NCBI RefSeq assembly: GCF_001613325.1
Contig: NZ_BDCD01000053.1
Location: 1-41,381 of the forward strand
DNA length: 41,381 nt
Source: Nocardia yamanashiensis NBRC 100130
Lineage (GTDB): Bacteria; Actinomycetota; Actinomycetes; Mycobacteriales; Mycobacteriaceae
Direction of reading: 5' to 3'
The notes beneath the pieces are model-generated. The model was not told the DNA's origin, did no database searches, and saw nothing but the letters and a program-made list of their open reading frames with translations. Below are positions 30,849 through 39,241 of this stretch, in pieces. Position numbers and translations under genes: made by a program. The number at the start of each line of letters is the position of its first letter. Positions within the stretch are counted from its first letter, which is position 1.

Positions 30849-32507
30849 TTATCCTATAGCCGGCCCCAGCAGGTCGTCCGCATCGGTGATGCGATAGGCA
30901 TACCCCTGCTCCGCAAGGAAACGCTGCCGGTGCGCGGCGTATTCGGCATCCAGCGTGTCACGTGCCACCACCGAATAGAAGTGAGCTTGGCCGCCATCGT
31001 GTTTGGGCCGCAGCAGGCGACCCAGCCGCTGCGCCTCCTCCTGGCGGGACCCGAAGGTGCCCGAAACCTGCACGGCCACAGACGCTTCCGGTAGATCGAT
31101 GGAGAAATTCGCCACCTTCGACACCACCAGCACCGGGATCTCCCCGCGCCGGAACGCGTCGAAGAGTTCCTCGCGCTCCTTGGTGCGAGTGGAACCCTGG
31201 ATGACCGGCGCGTTCAGGTGTTCGCCCAGCTCGTCCAGCTGATCCAGGTACGCGCCGATGACCAGCGCGGGCGAACCTTTGTGCTGGGCCAGAATCGATT
31301 CCACCACCGGGAGTTTCGTGCGCGCCGTCGAGCACAGTTTGTAGCGCTCCTCCGGCTCCGCGACGGCGTAGGCCATGCGCTCGGCGTCGGTGAGCGTCAC
31401 CCGCACCTCCACGCAGTCGGCCGGGGCGATCCAGCCCTGCGCCTCGATGTCCTTCCACGGCGCGTCGTAGCGCTTGGGCCCGATCAGCGAGAACACGTCG
31501 CCCTCGCGCCCGTCCTCGCGCACCAGCGTGGCGGTCAGGCCGAGCCGGCGGCGCGATTGCAGATCCGCGGTCATCCGGAAGACCGGCGCGGGCAGCAGAT
31601 GCACCTCGTCGTAGATGACCAGGCCCCAGTCCCGGCTGTCGAACAGCTCGAGATGCCGGTACTCGCCCTTGGTCTTGCGCGTGATCACCTGATAGGTGGC
31701 GATGGTGACCGGGCGGATCTCCTTGCGCTCGCCGGAGTATTCGCCGATCTCGTCCTCGGTCAGCGAGGTCCGGGCCAGCAGCTCGCGCCGCCACTGCCGC
31801 CCCGCCACGGTATTGGTGACCAGGATCAGCGTGGTCGCCTTGGCCTTGGCCATGGCCGCCGCGCCCACCATGGTCTTGCCCGCGCCGCACGGCAGCACCA
31901 CCACGCCGGACCCGCCGGCCCAGAACGAGTCGGCCGCCAGTTCCTGGTAGTCGCGCAGATGCCAGTCGCTGCTGGCGTAGTCCAGATCGATCTGATGCGC
32001 CTCGCCGTCGACGTAACCGGCCAGGTCCTCGGCCGGCCAGCCCACCTTCAGCAGCATCTGCTTGATCCGCCCGCGCTCGGAGGGATGCACGATGACAGTG
32101 TCGTCGTCGATGCGCGCGCCCAGCATGGGCTGAATCTTCTTGTGCCGCAGGATCTCCTCCAGCACCGCGCGGTCCAGGCTCGCCAGCACCAGGCCGTGCG
32201 CGGGATGCTTGACCAGCTGCAACCGCCCGTAGCGGGCCATGGTGTCGACGATGTCGACCAGCAGCGGCTGCGGCACCGCGTACCGGCTGAAGTTCACCAG
32301 GGCGTCGACGACCTGCTCGGCGTCGTGCCCCGCGGCGCGCGCGTTCCACAGCGCCAGCGGGGTGATGCGATAGGTGTGCACATGCTCCGGCGCGCGTTCC
32401 AGCTCGGCGAACGGCGCGATGGCCTGACGCGCGGCATTGGCCGACTCGTGGTCGACCTCGAGCAGCAGCGTCTTGTCACTTTGAACGATCAGCGGACCGT
32501 CGGTCAC
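30849..32507 (-). CDS. xpb: DNA repair helicase XPB (bacterial ERCC3 homologue)
   Basis: 552-aa superfamily 2, 3'-5' DNA helicase. N-terminal XPB-specific domain (1-170), then the core: LPCGAGKTMVGAAAMAKAK (Walker A), VTNTVAGRQW (Ia), YDEVHLLPAP (DEVH box II), GLTATLVREDGREG (III, including the RED motif region), SKVANFSIDLPEASVAVQVS (V) and GSRQEEAQRLGRLLRPK (VI). It is collinear with M. tuberculosis Rv0861c, in which biochemical helicase activity has been shown; the cellular role in repair is uncertain. GTG 32507 has GGGAGG upstream. In M. tuberculosis the next gene is Rv0862c; its counterpart here is 2.9 kb away at 35380-37719, with three plus-strand genes between them. Confidence 0.95.
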   Translation of the reverse strand: MTDGPLIVQSDKTLLLEVDHESANAARQAIAPFAELERAPEHVHTYRITPLALWNARAAGHDAEQVVDALVNFSRYAVPQPLLVDIVDTMARYGRLQLVKHPAHGLVLASLDRAVLEEILRHKKIQPMLGARIDDDTVIVHPSERGRIKQMLLKVGWPAEDLAGYVDGEAHQIDLDYASSDWHLRDYQELAADSFWAGGSGVVVLPCGAGKTMVGAAAMAKAKATTLILVTNTVAGRQWRRELLARTSLTEDEIGEYSGERKEIRPVTIATYQVITRKTKGEYRHLELFDSRDWGLVIYDEVHLLPAPVFRMTADLQSRRRLGLTATLVREDGREGDVFSLIGPKRYDAPWKDIEAQGWIAPADCVEVRVTLTDAERMAYAVAEPEERYKLCSTARTKLPVVESILAQHKGSPALVIGAYLDQLDELGEHLNAPVIQGSTRTKEREELFDAFRRGEIPVLVVSKVANFSIDLPEASVAVQVSGTFGSRQEEAQRLGRLLRPKHDGGQAHFYSVVARDTLDAEYAAHRQRFLAEQGYAYRITDADDLLGPAIG

Positions 32508-32759
32508 GGCACCTCCCGGTAAGTGCGGCCTCGAACGGGCCGTGGTCCATTCTTCCTGATGGCTCCGACAGCCCGGCCGCGTGCGTTGCGTCGGTTACCG
32601 ACAACGCCGCATGACACCTCATCGATTCCCGCGCCGGGTGGATTACCCAGCGGATTCGCCGAAAACGATCAAGACCCCAATTCGGGTGGCTACGATCACC
32701 CGCATTACTGGACGTGCGTCCATATGAACGATTGACCAGAAACTGAACAGGGGTGCCCG

Positions 32760-34343
32760 GTGCGAATCGACGGCAGAGGTTGGATGGCGGCCGCGGCCGC
32801 ACTGGGTTGCGTGCTGGCGCTGACCGGCACCCCGGCCGCGACGGCGGCCCCGGCGGGAGCGGCGGCCCGGGCTGTCCACGTCGAGGGCGGGAGTTTCGTC
32901 GACGCCGACGGCCGGGTGGTGCTGCTGCACGGCGTCAACAATGTGGACAAGGAAGCGCCCTACCTGGAAGCCGGCGACGGGCTCACGCTGACGGCGGACG
33001 ACGCGGCGCTGCTCGCCGGGCACGGGGTCAATACCGTGCGGCTCGGGGTCTCTTTCGACGGCCTCATGCCCACCCGCGGCGTGGTCGACACCGCCTACCT
33101 CGATCGGGTCGCGGGGATCGTGGACACCTTGGCGCAGTACGGGATTCACACCTTGCTCGACAATCACCAGGACGGGCTGTCGAAGATCTGGAACGGCAAC
33201 GGCTTCCCGGAATGGTCGCTCGCGGCCCGGCCCGGCGCGCTGGAGCCCAATATCGGATTCCCGCTGTACTACCTGATGCCCAGCATGAATCGCGGTTGGG
33301 ACGAGGTGTGGAACAACAGCAACGGCGTGCTCGACTATCTCGGGCAGGCGCTGGGCGCCCTGGCCGCGCGTGTCCAGGGACATCCCGGGGTGCTGGGCAT
33401 CGAGCTGCTGAACGAGCCGTGGCCGGGCACGGCGTTCCTGTCCTGCTTCCCCGACGGCTGCCCGGGCTTCGATGTGAAATACCAAGCGGCCATGCAGAAA
33501 TTGACCGATGCGGTGCGGGCCGGGGACGGCGCGGTGAACGTCTTCTGGGAACCCAATGTGACCTGGAACGAGACCATGCCCACCAATCTGGGTAAGAATC
33601 CGCCGATCACCGCGCCGAATATCGCCTTCGCGCCGCACGACTACTGCATTCCGAGTCAGCTGGCCATCTATCTGGGGCTGCCCGAGGCATTGCGCGCGCT
33701 GTGCGGGCCGCAGCAGGACAAGACCTGGGGCAATATCGACGCCTTCACCGCGCGCACCCATTTGCCCACGCTGGTCACCGAATTCGGCGACGGCGACGCG
33801 ACCGTGGTGAGCAATACGCTCACCCGGGCCGACGAGCGATTCATCGGCTGGCAGTACTGGCACTACAGCTCGCGCTTCGGGGCGGGCGGGCCGAAGGGGG
33901 ATCCGTTCCTCGGGGATCTGGGGCGGCAACTGGTGCGCACCTATCCGCAGGCCACGGCCGGGACGCCCGGGCGGATGATCTTCGATGCGGGCAATGGCGA
34001 CTTCGCCTATCGGTACACGCCGCGGGCGGGAACCGGGCAGACCGAGATCTACGTGTCGGATCTGCACTATCCGGGCGGGTATGCCGTGCGGGTGGACGGC
34101 GGCACGGTCACCTCGGCGGCCGATGCGCGCCCGGTGACCGTGACGGCGAACGGTTCGGGTCCGGTCACCGTGTACATCAACCGGCCCGGTTCGGCCGGGG
34201 CGACGGTGCCCACTGGGCCGATCGGAACCGGATCGGCGAGCGGCTCGGGCGGCAGTGGTTCGGCGAGCGGATCCGGTGGAAGTGGTTCGGCGGGAAGCGG
34301 TTCCGGTGCGGCGGGGTCGGTAGGCTCGGGTTCGGCCGGCTGA
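32760..34343 (+). CDS. Secreted glycoside hydrolase family 5, endoglycoceramidase-like
   Basis: 527-aa exported glycosidase. Signal peptide to about residue 32 (MAAAAALGCVLALTGTPAATAAPAGA). TIM barrel from about 40 to 390: HGVNNVDKEAPY, NTVRLGVSFDGLMP, TLLDNHQDGLSK, IELLNEPWPG with the acid/base Glu, APHDYC, and TLVTEFGDGDATV with the nucleophile Glu. A beta-sandwich follows (RMIFDAGNGDFAYRY onward), as in rhodococcal endoglycoceramidases, which cut oligosaccharide from glycosphingolipids. The last 45 residues are a GSGSASGSGG tail without an LPXTG or membrane anchor. GTG 32760 has AGGGG 6 bases upstream. Glucocerebrosidase-type GH5 enzymes are an alternative. It sits in the segment between XPB and Rv0862c counterparts. 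Confidence 0.88.
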   Translation: MRIDGRGWMAAAAALGCVLALTGTPAATAAPAGAAARAVHVEGGSFVDADGRVVLLHGVNNVDKEAPYLEAGDGLTLTADDAALLAGHGVNTVRLGVSFDGLMPTRGVVDTAYLDRVAGIVDTLAQYGIHTLLDNHQDGLSKIWNGNGFPEWSLAARPGALEPNIGFPLYYLMPSMNRGWDEVWNNSNGVLDYLGQALGALAARVQGHPGVLGIELLNEPWPGTAFLSCFPDGCPGFDVKYQAAMQKLTDAVRAGDGAVNVFWEPNVTWNETMPTNLGKNPPITAPNIAFAPHDYCIPSQLAIYLGLPEALRALCGPQQDKTWGNIDAFTARTHLPTLVTEFGDGDATVVSNTLTRADERFIGWQYWHYSSRFGAGGPKGDPFLGDLGRQLVRTYPQATAGTPGRMIFDAGNGDFAYRYTPRAGTGQTEIYVSDLHYPGGYAVRVDGGTVTSAADARPVTVTANGSGPVTVYINRPGSAGATVPTGPIGTGSASGSGGSGSASGSGGSGSAGSGSGAAGSVGSGSAG

Positions 34344-34444
34344 GGCGGAGCGATCGGGCTCGCCGTGTAACGGCCGGCGGGCCCGTGACGACACAGTGCA
34401 CGGCGCCACTTCTGGACGCATGACCGAATCGAGAGGGAACACTC

Positions 34445-34549
34445 GTGGACAACAACATCCTTGCCCTGCAGATGCTTCAGCGCCTGCTGCCCACCATTCT
34501 CAACCTCTCGTTCATGGCGCTGGGCGGGCTCCGGATGACCGGCATCTGA
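34445..34549 (+). CDS. Small hydrophobic peptide ORF, 34 aa, unrecognised
   Basis: The ORF reads MDNNILALQMLQRLLPTILN then LSFMALGGLRMTGI. It has a well-placed ribosome site (GAGAGGGA about 6 bases before the GTG) and lies in an otherwise empty 300-bp gap, 101 bp after the glycosidase and 99 bp before the lipoprotein gene. It could form one amphipathic or membrane-spanning helix (residues 5-28). Antisense and other-frame ORFs here are weaker. No family is recognised; it may be a small membrane protein or regulatory peptide, or a chance ORF. Confidence 0.5.
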   Translation: MDNNILALQMLQRLLPTILNLSFMALGGLRMTGI

Positions 34550-34648
34550 CATACCCCCGCCAGGCTGATGCGGTAGCCGGGCCCGCCCGGGTACGCTCAC
34601 CGCGTTCACGGCAGCCGTGAACCCGTTCGGTGAGAAAGGTTTTCGCTA

Positions 34649-35179
34649 GTGAAGTTCGCAGGAACGAGGTTCGTCGTGCGCCTCGTGCTCGCCCTGGTGG
34701 CGATAGCGGTCGCCGCGCTGGCCGTGACCGGGTGTTCGATGATCAAGGACGCCAGCAAATCCGACACCGCCAAGGCGAAGGTCGGGGACTGCATCAATGT
34801 CATCGAGGGGTCGGCCGTCGACTCCAAGACCGAGCCCATCGCCTGCTCCTCGGAGAAGGCGGTCTACCAGGTGGCGCAGGTCAATGACAAGAAGGTCGAC
34901 TGCAAGGAGGAGCAGACCTCCTACGAGGAGACCCTGAACGGCGGCACCACCGCGTTCCTGTGCCTGACCCCGAACTTCAAGGAAGGCGCCTGCTACAACG
35001 AGAGCGCCACCACCGGGTACAAGTACGTGGCCTGCACCGCCCCCGAAGCCTCCTTCAAGGTGACCAAGCGCATCGACGGCCAAGCCGACGAATTCCTCTG
35101 CGACGCCACCACCGCCATCGGCTTCCGCGTCGTCCCGGACCCGAAGGTGACCTTCTGCCTGGGCAACCCCAAGGGATAA
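34649..35179 (+). CDS. Lipoprotein, LppU/SCO3897-like
   Basis: 176-aa secreted lipoprotein. Signal peptide FVVRLVLALVAIAVAALAVTGC with lipobox VTGC, lipidated Cys29. The mature part has six Cys (DCINV, IACSS, DCKEE, FLCLT, GACYN, VACTA) plus LCDAT and TFCLG near the end, a pattern of paired disulfides seen in LppU-type proteins, with the KVGDCINV start of the domain. GTG 34649 has GAGAAAGG about 9 bases upstream. A strong terminator ends the unit at 35334-35370. It would be anchored outside the membrane. The DsbB in this window is a candidate for the oxidising pathway it needs, though that link is inference. Function unknown. Confidence 0.78.
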   Translation: MKFAGTRFVVRLVLALVAIAVAALAVTGCSMIKDASKSDTAKAKVGDCINVIEGSAVDSKTEPIACSSEKAVYQVAQVNDKKVDCKEEQTSYEETLNGGTTAFLCLTPNFKEGACYNESATTGYKYVACTAPEASFKVTKRIDGQADEFLCDATTAIGFRVVPDPKVTFCLGNPKG

Positions 35180-35182
35180 CCC

Positions 35183-35222
35183 AACTCTCGGGACTCTCAG
35201 GGGCTCCGCCCCCGAACCCCCT
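35183..35222. repeat. Dispersed extragenic repeat, copy 2
   Basis: AACTCTCGGGACTCTCAGGG followed by GCTCCGCCCCCGAACCCCCT. It shares its first 20 bases with the copy at 29977 (one inserted G). A further mini-hairpin GGGC-TTC-GCCC follows at about 35238-35248. Confidence 0.6.
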
Positions 35223-35333
35223 CGGGAGGGACGAACGGGCTTCGCCCCGAACCCCTCGGACAGGAGGTCGGCCCCGCTCCTGAACCGCTGTGAGCGGGGA
35301 GGCTGGGCTTCGGCCTCTCACTCCGAAAGCTTT

Positions 35334-35370
35334 GCCCCCGAACTCGTTCAGAGTTCGGGGGCTGTTTTTT
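35334..35370 (+). terminator. Rho-independent terminator of the lipoprotein gene
   Basis: A perfect 12-bp stem GCCCCCGAACTC / GAGTTCGGGGGC (35334-35345, 35351-35362) is followed by TGTTTTTTTG. It lies between the lipoprotein gene and the convergent Helicase_C_3 gene. Confidence 0.93.
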
Positions 35371-35379
35371 TGTTTCGGG

Positions 35380-37719
35380 TTATTCGACGAGGGCGACCGA
35401 AGCTATGCGGTGGAGGGTGAAGTGGCGGACGGAGCCGGTTACGGGGTCGAGGGCGTCGAGTTGGCCGCCGCCTACCTTCAGGGGTTCGACTATGCGCTGG
35501 GTGGCTACGCCGGAGGCGTCCACGTAGCCGATGTGGACGGGGCGGCGGGTCCGGACGGCCAGTTGCAGGAGGTTGAGGGTGGCGGCGGTGCTGGTGCGGC
35601 TGCCGTCGGCGCGGACGGTCTGGCCGGGGCGGGCGCTGGCGGCGCGTTCGCCGGCGCGGAGTTCGGCCACCAGGGATAGGAGTTGTTCGGTGCTGGGGGG
35701 ATTGGGGCGCCAGCCGGGGCGCTGGTTGTTCCGGGCGGGGAGGCGGGCGCCGCGGGGGCGGAGGTCGACCACCGCGCCGGAGGAGTCTTCGCCGGCGGGG
35801 CTGAAACCGGCGGCGCGTAGTTGTTCCAGGAGTTCGCCGAGCGGAGCCTGGGAGATGGCGACCGTGGGCGCGATGGCGCGCAGGGCCAGCTGGCCGGCTA
35901 CGGGGGCGGTGAGCACTTCGGCCAGCAGGGTCGGGTCCTCGCTGCGGAGGAAGGACTGCGCCATGCCCGCGCGCAGGCGGCCGTGGCGGCGGGCCACATC
36001 GTCGATGAGATAGGTCAGCGATTGCGGGACCGGGGTGCGAGAGTGGGTGGTGAACAGGTTGTGTAGCTCGGCGGCCGTCGCGCCGGCGTCGAGCGCGCGC
36101 CGGACCGAGGTTTCGCTGAGGCGGTAAACCGTTGCGGCGCCCGCTGATTCGACATCGGCGACCAGCGCCACGCGGTCCTGGAGCTCGGGCGTGAGCGGGC
36201 CGGGAGCGATCACCGTCAGATCCGCCTGCACCAGTACGTGATCCACCGGTTCCGGCAGCGCGGCCGCCATCTCCGATTCGGCGTCCTCGGGACTGCCGTG
36301 CAGTAGCGCCCGCCCCGCCGAGGTCACCGCGCCGCGCGCCACCAGGCCCAGCGCCTGCGCTTCGGCGAGGGTATTGGTGACCGCCTCCAGCCGATAGTGC
36401 CGCCGCCAGCGCGGCTGCCGCCACGCCAGCACCCGCCCCAGATCGGCAGCGGAAATCGCGGTGCCGGAGGGATATTCGGCGAGCAGACCCAGAATGGCGC
36501 GCCGATCGCGCACCGCGTGCACATTGCGTAGCTCCGCCGAAAGCGCCGCCAGCGGCTTGTCATTGGCATCCCGCAGGCCGATCATCCACGGGCAGCGGTC
36601 CAGGTCCAGCCAAGCCTGTGCCAGCACCACCCAGCGGCGCGGCGGCACCACCGCCGACCAGGCGTCGGACGTGGTGGTGGGCGCCCAGAAGTCGTCGGCG
36701 CCGTCGCCGTCGGGCAGCGGTTCGGGACTGCCCTTGTCGATCAACCGCGCCGCCGCGAGCACCTCGGCGATCAGCCCGATGCGGTTCTCGTCGATACCGG
36801 TTTGCTTTGCGATACGGCGCAATTCGCGCACCCCGAGCCCGCCGGAGCGCAGCACCGGCGCGGGCCCGCGACCCAGCACCTCCAGCACATCGCCCGCGTG
36901 TCGCAGCAGTTCGCCGACCTCACCGGCCGCCGCCGCGTTCACATCGGCGGGCGCGTACTTCTGCTGCTCCGCCTGCGGCGGCGTCAAAGCGTGCGGATCG
37001 GTGACGGGTTCGTTGCGCAGCACCTGACCGACCGAGATCGGCAGCTCCACCGTCTCCTCGTCGATCCAATTGAGCAGCCGCCGCGCCAGCAGCCGCTGCA
37101 CCGGCCGATCCTCGGGCGTGCCGGGCGCGGCGTCCCGGGTACGCCCGCGCGGCCCCGTGGTCGCCAGCTTCTCCAGCAGCCCGCGTTCCGGCGGCGGCAA
37201 TTCACCCAGCGCCGTGACGATCTCGGGTTCGGTGAGCGCGTCCGGCAGCTCCGTGGTGCTGCCCAGCGGCCACGGCAGCGCCTCCTGCGCGGCGGGGGTG
37301 AGCCGCAGCGCCTTGTCCGGCCCCCAGGCCAGCGCACGGCTGCGCAATCGCTCGATGGCAGCCCCGAGCGCGACCGCGGTGACCCGATCCCCGAGCAGTT
37401 TCTTCAACCGCGTGCGCGGGACCGGTTGCGCGCGCCGACCATCGGCCGCGCCTTCCACCACCAGGGTTTCGATGACCGCGAAGTCGAGCGTGTCCAATTC
37501 GTCGGTGGCCCGCAGCACCGAGGCCCGCTGTTCGGTGCGGGCGGCCAGCACCGCCATCGAAGCGGGCAGCGGCACGGCCAGATCCGGCCGCAATTGCAGC
37601 AGCGTGACCAGATCCTCGTCGCTGCGTTTGGCCAGCCATTCGGACAGCTGGGGCCCGTCCGAGGCCGCGGTTGTGGCGGCATCACCGGATCCGGCGGTGG
37701 GGGTAGCGGTATCGGTCAC
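35380..37719 (-). CDS. Helicase-associated (Helicase_C_3) protein, Rv0862c-like
   Basis: 779-aa protein without Walker motifs. The N-terminal part (LSEWLAKRSDEDLVTLLQLRPDL, residues about 25-50) and winged-helix-like repeats fit the XPB/Ssl2-like helicase C-terminal domain family (Helicase_C_3), as in M. tuberculosis Rv0862c. The middle contains VLVQADLTVIAPGPLTPELQ, the characteristic block at about residues 495-515. The C-terminus (VRTRRPVHIGYVDASGVAT and VRHFTLHRIASVALVE) looks like a WYL domain, a nucleic-acid or ligand-sensing module. GTG 37719 is preceded by an 8-bp hairpin (37734-37752). The XPB gene on the same strand further down suggests a shared repair function; no activity is known. 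Confidence 0.85.
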   Translation of the reverse strand: MTDTATPTAGSGDAATTAASDGPQLSEWLAKRSDEDLVTLLQLRPDLAVPLPASMAVLAARTEQRASVLRATDELDTLDFAVIETLVVEGAADGRRAQPVPRTRLKKLLGDRVTAVALGAAIERLRSRALAWGPDKALRLTPAAQEALPWPLGSTTELPDALTEPEIVTALGELPPPERGLLEKLATTGPRGRTRDAAPGTPEDRPVQRLLARRLLNWIDEETVELPISVGQVLRNEPVTDPHALTPPQAEQQKYAPADVNAAAAGEVGELLRHAGDVLEVLGRGPAPVLRSGGLGVRELRRIAKQTGIDENRIGLIAEVLAAARLIDKGSPEPLPDGDGADDFWAPTTTSDAWSAVVPPRRWVVLAQAWLDLDRCPWMIGLRDANDKPLAALSAELRNVHAVRDRRAILGLLAEYPSGTAISAADLGRVLAWRQPRWRRHYRLEAVTNTLAEAQALGLVARGAVTSAGRALLHGSPEDAESEMAAALPEPVDHVLVQADLTVIAPGPLTPELQDRVALVADVESAGAATVYRLSETSVRRALDAGATAAELHNLFTTHSRTPVPQSLTYLIDDVARRHGRLRAGMAQSFLRSEDPTLLAEVLTAPVAGQLALRAIAPTVAISQAPLGELLEQLRAAGFSPAGEDSSGAVVDLRPRGARLPARNNQRPGWRPNPPSTEQLLSLVAELRAGERAASARPGQTVRADGSRTSTAATLNLLQLAVRTRRPVHIGYVDASGVATQRIVEPLKVGGGQLDALDPVTGSVRHFTLHRIASVALVE

Positions 37720-37733
37720 TGCGTCCGATCCAG

Positions 37734-37752
37734 GCGGCCGGTGTCCGGCCGC
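37734..37752. repeat. Hairpin in the leader of the Helicase_C_3 gene
   Basis: GCGGCCGG-TGT-CCGGCCGC, 8-bp perfect stem, 14 bp upstream of the start codon. It may affect translation or be chance in GC-rich DNA. Confidence 0.35.
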
Positions 37753-37928
37753 TGCGAAGTAGTGGTCCTGGCCGACGGCGCGGCGGCGGTCACGCTCGTG
37801 GCATGCGCACGGCGCGCGGGTGTTCCGAGACGCGGTACAACGGCCGCCGCGGGCGACAGACGTCGGGTGCGCGGCGGCCGCTGGAAAGCGGGACGCGCCG
37901 TTGACCGCATCGGAAACCGATCAGTACG

Positions 37929-38117
37929 TCAGCGATTGATGACGGTGTGCGGGTGCACGTAGGGCAGCTGATCGGCCGGCAGCGGGAACTCGGTGTCCTC
38001 GCCGTAGGGCGAGAGGCTGCCGGAGCGGGTCGAGGAGAGCTCGGTGACCGCGTGATCGCCGTTGGCCGTCTCGGGCCAGCCGTTGTCCACATAGGGTTTC
38101 TTCGTCTTGTTCACCAC
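37929..38117 (-). CDS. Small hydrophilic protein, about 62 aa, unknown function
   Basis: The protein contains NKTKKPYVDNGWPETANGDH and later GSLSPYGEDTEFPLPADQLP, ending YVHPHTVINR. The composition is polar with many Pro, Gly and Tyr and no membrane segment, so it may be largely disordered. It reads like a genuine conserved protein rather than a shadow frame: no long runs of Arg or Ala, and distinct aromatic positions. Two adjacent GTG codons (38117 and 38114) could start it; neither has a clear ribosome site. It lies between rpfA, whose terminator is upstream, and the Helicase_C_3 gene on the same strand. No family recognised. Confidence 0.6.
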   Translation of the reverse strand: MVNKTKKPYVDNGWPETANGDHAVTELSSTRSGSLSPYGEDTEFPLPADQLPYVHPHTVINR

Positions 38118-38215
38118 GCGCTCATTCTGGCATGCGCCCCCGCGGACGGCACCGTCCGGCACCCGGAAGTTTGCCCGCCGCACGATGATCGGGCCGGAAC
38201 CCGGCCCCGAACACA

Positions 38216-38251
38216 CAAATGCCCCGCATCGCCTTTGATGCGGGGCATTTG
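38216..38251 (-). terminator. Terminator of rpfA
   Basis: A perfect 15-bp stem CAAATGCCCCGCATC / GATGCGGGGCATTTG with a 6-nt loop, starting 21 bp past the rpfA stop codon on the minus strand. A second hairpin GGGCCGG-AAC-CCGGCCC follows at about 38191-38207. Confidence 0.85.
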
Positions 38252-38272
38252 CGTAACGCGAACGCGCGGGTC

Positions 38273-38896
38273 CTAGTGGGGCAGGAAACCCTTGTTCGCT
38301 TCGAAGAAGTTCACGACCGCCGGGTCCAACTTGGTGTTGTTGGCCTTGGTGGCGTTGAGGAAGTCGAGCGCCTGCTGCGGGATGTTGACACCCTGCTGCT
38401 GGACGATCTCGATGGCGCGGTCCACGGCCTGGAAGACCTGCTGGCTGCTGTCCGCCACCTGCTCCTGCGCGGCCTGCGGATTCCACTTGGGCGCGGTGTC
38501 GGTGGAGGGCACGGAGCGCTGGGTGGCGCCGCTGGAGAGGCCGAGGCTCGAGGAGCAGGAGGGCCAGGCGCCCCAGCCCTGCGAGGCGAGCACCTTCTCG
38601 GCGACCGCGATCTGCTGTTCGCGGGTGGCTTGGTTGGCGGTCGCGGCGTACTCGCCGCCGCCGTGGGCGGTCCAGGTGCTGGGCGAGAACTGCAACCCGC
38701 CCTGGAAACCGTTGCCGGTGTTGATGGCCCAGTTACCGCCGGCTTCGCACTGAGCGAGGCGATCCCAGTCGGAGTCGGGTGCCGCGCTGGCGTTTCCGGC
38801 CAGTGCGACTCCGGCCCCGCCGAGGGCGATACCCGTCAGGGCAACCTTGGCGACGGTGCGGCCGGTGTTACTCGGCTTGCGATGGCGTCCACTCAT
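38273..38896 (-). CDS. rpfA: Resuscitation-promoting factor, RpfA-like transglycosylase
   Basis: 207-aa secreted peptidoglycan-cleaving enzyme that helps dormant cells resume growth. Signal peptide to about residue 39 (ALAGNASAA). The Rpf domain (40-118) has the lysozyme-like fold: SDWDRLAQCEAGGNWAINTG with catalytic Glu51, GFQGGLQFSPSTW, and the disulfide pair Cys50/Cys114. The C-terminal 90 residues are helical and Gln-rich with no LysM or G5 domain, and the long Pro/Ala repeat region of M. tuberculosis RpfA is missing. Position between the Rv0862c and Rv0870c/CspB counterparts identifies it with Rv0867c. A 345-base leader with a perfect CRP/GlxR palindrome and a structured RNA precedes it; its purine-rich GAGAGGA ribosome site can pair with CCTCTC upstream. 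Confidence 0.92.
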   Translation of the reverse strand: MSGRHRKPSNTGRTVAKVALTGIALGGAGVALAGNASAAPDSDWDRLAQCEAGGNWAINTGNGFQGGLQFSPSTWTAHGGGEYAATANQATREQQIAVAEKVLASQGWGAWPSCSSSLGLSSGATQRSVPSTDTAPKWNPQAAQEQVADSSQQVFQAVDRAIEIVQQQGVNIPQQALDFLNATKANNTKLDPAVVNFFEANKGFLPH

Positions 38897-38909
38897 GTTC
38901 TGGTCGTTT

Positions 38910-39060
38910 CCTCTCGTACGCTCCTGCGAGACCGACTACCGGGGGCGAACTGAGAGGTCGTCCGCTCCGGCGCGCTGGTGCGCGCTGTTCCTCGCCCTCA
39001 CCCTGGTTCCAGTTGGGGTCCGTGCCCGCGGGTGAGGTTCGGTGCGGCGGGCCGGTGGCG
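38910..39060 (-). promoter_or_regulatory. Structured rpfA leader, candidate ydaO-type (c-di-AMP) riboswitch
   Basis: Read on the minus strand, the segment contains CACCGAACC, then GGACCCCAACTGG, GGGTGAGGGCGAGGAAC, and near the 3' end CCCGGTAGTCGG followed by TCTCGCAGGAGCGT. The last block aligns with the ydaO 3' core (CCCGACAGCUAACCUCGCAGGCGU) mainly through transitions. CCTCACCC can pair with GGGTGAGG, and CCTCTC (38952-38957) with GAGAGG at the ribosome site (38910-38915). ydaO riboswitches are known upstream of rpf genes in actinobacteria. The match is by eye and incomplete at the 5' core. Confidence 0.55.
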
Positions 39061-39089
39061 CCGGGCTGACCCGGCTGGTGAGAGACATT

Positions 39090-39130
39090 ACGACGGTCCC
39101 CGGGAAAAATCACCATTTGGTAACCGTCGT
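39090..39130 (-). promoter_or_regulatory. Upstream hairpin in the rpfA leader
   Basis: ACGACGGT (39123-39130) and ACCGTCGT (39090-39097), read on the minus strand, form a perfect 8-bp stem around ACCA-AA-TGGT and a TTTTT tract. It lies 5' of the candidate riboswitch and may belong to the same folded leader. Confidence 0.5.
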
Positions 39131-39241
39131 GTCCGGGTGGGTCCCTAACCGGCGCAAGCGGTTCCGTTTCGCTTCTGTGCAGGTGGTCACGGCGAGTCCG
39201 CGCCGATAGGGGGCTGTCACCCCGCTGTGACCGTTCTGTTA

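Noticed and set aside
35183..35300. Short GC-rich repeats as a CRISPR array
   Set aside because: Units are irregular in length and spacing, are hairpin cores rather than identical direct repeats, and no cas genes are present.
37716..37910. A 64-codon minus-strand ORF ending in a GTGA overlap with the Helicase_C_3 gene
   Set aside because: The overlap is tempting, but the translation is Arg/Ala/Thr/Pro shadow-like with no ribosome site. It may simply be leader DNA.
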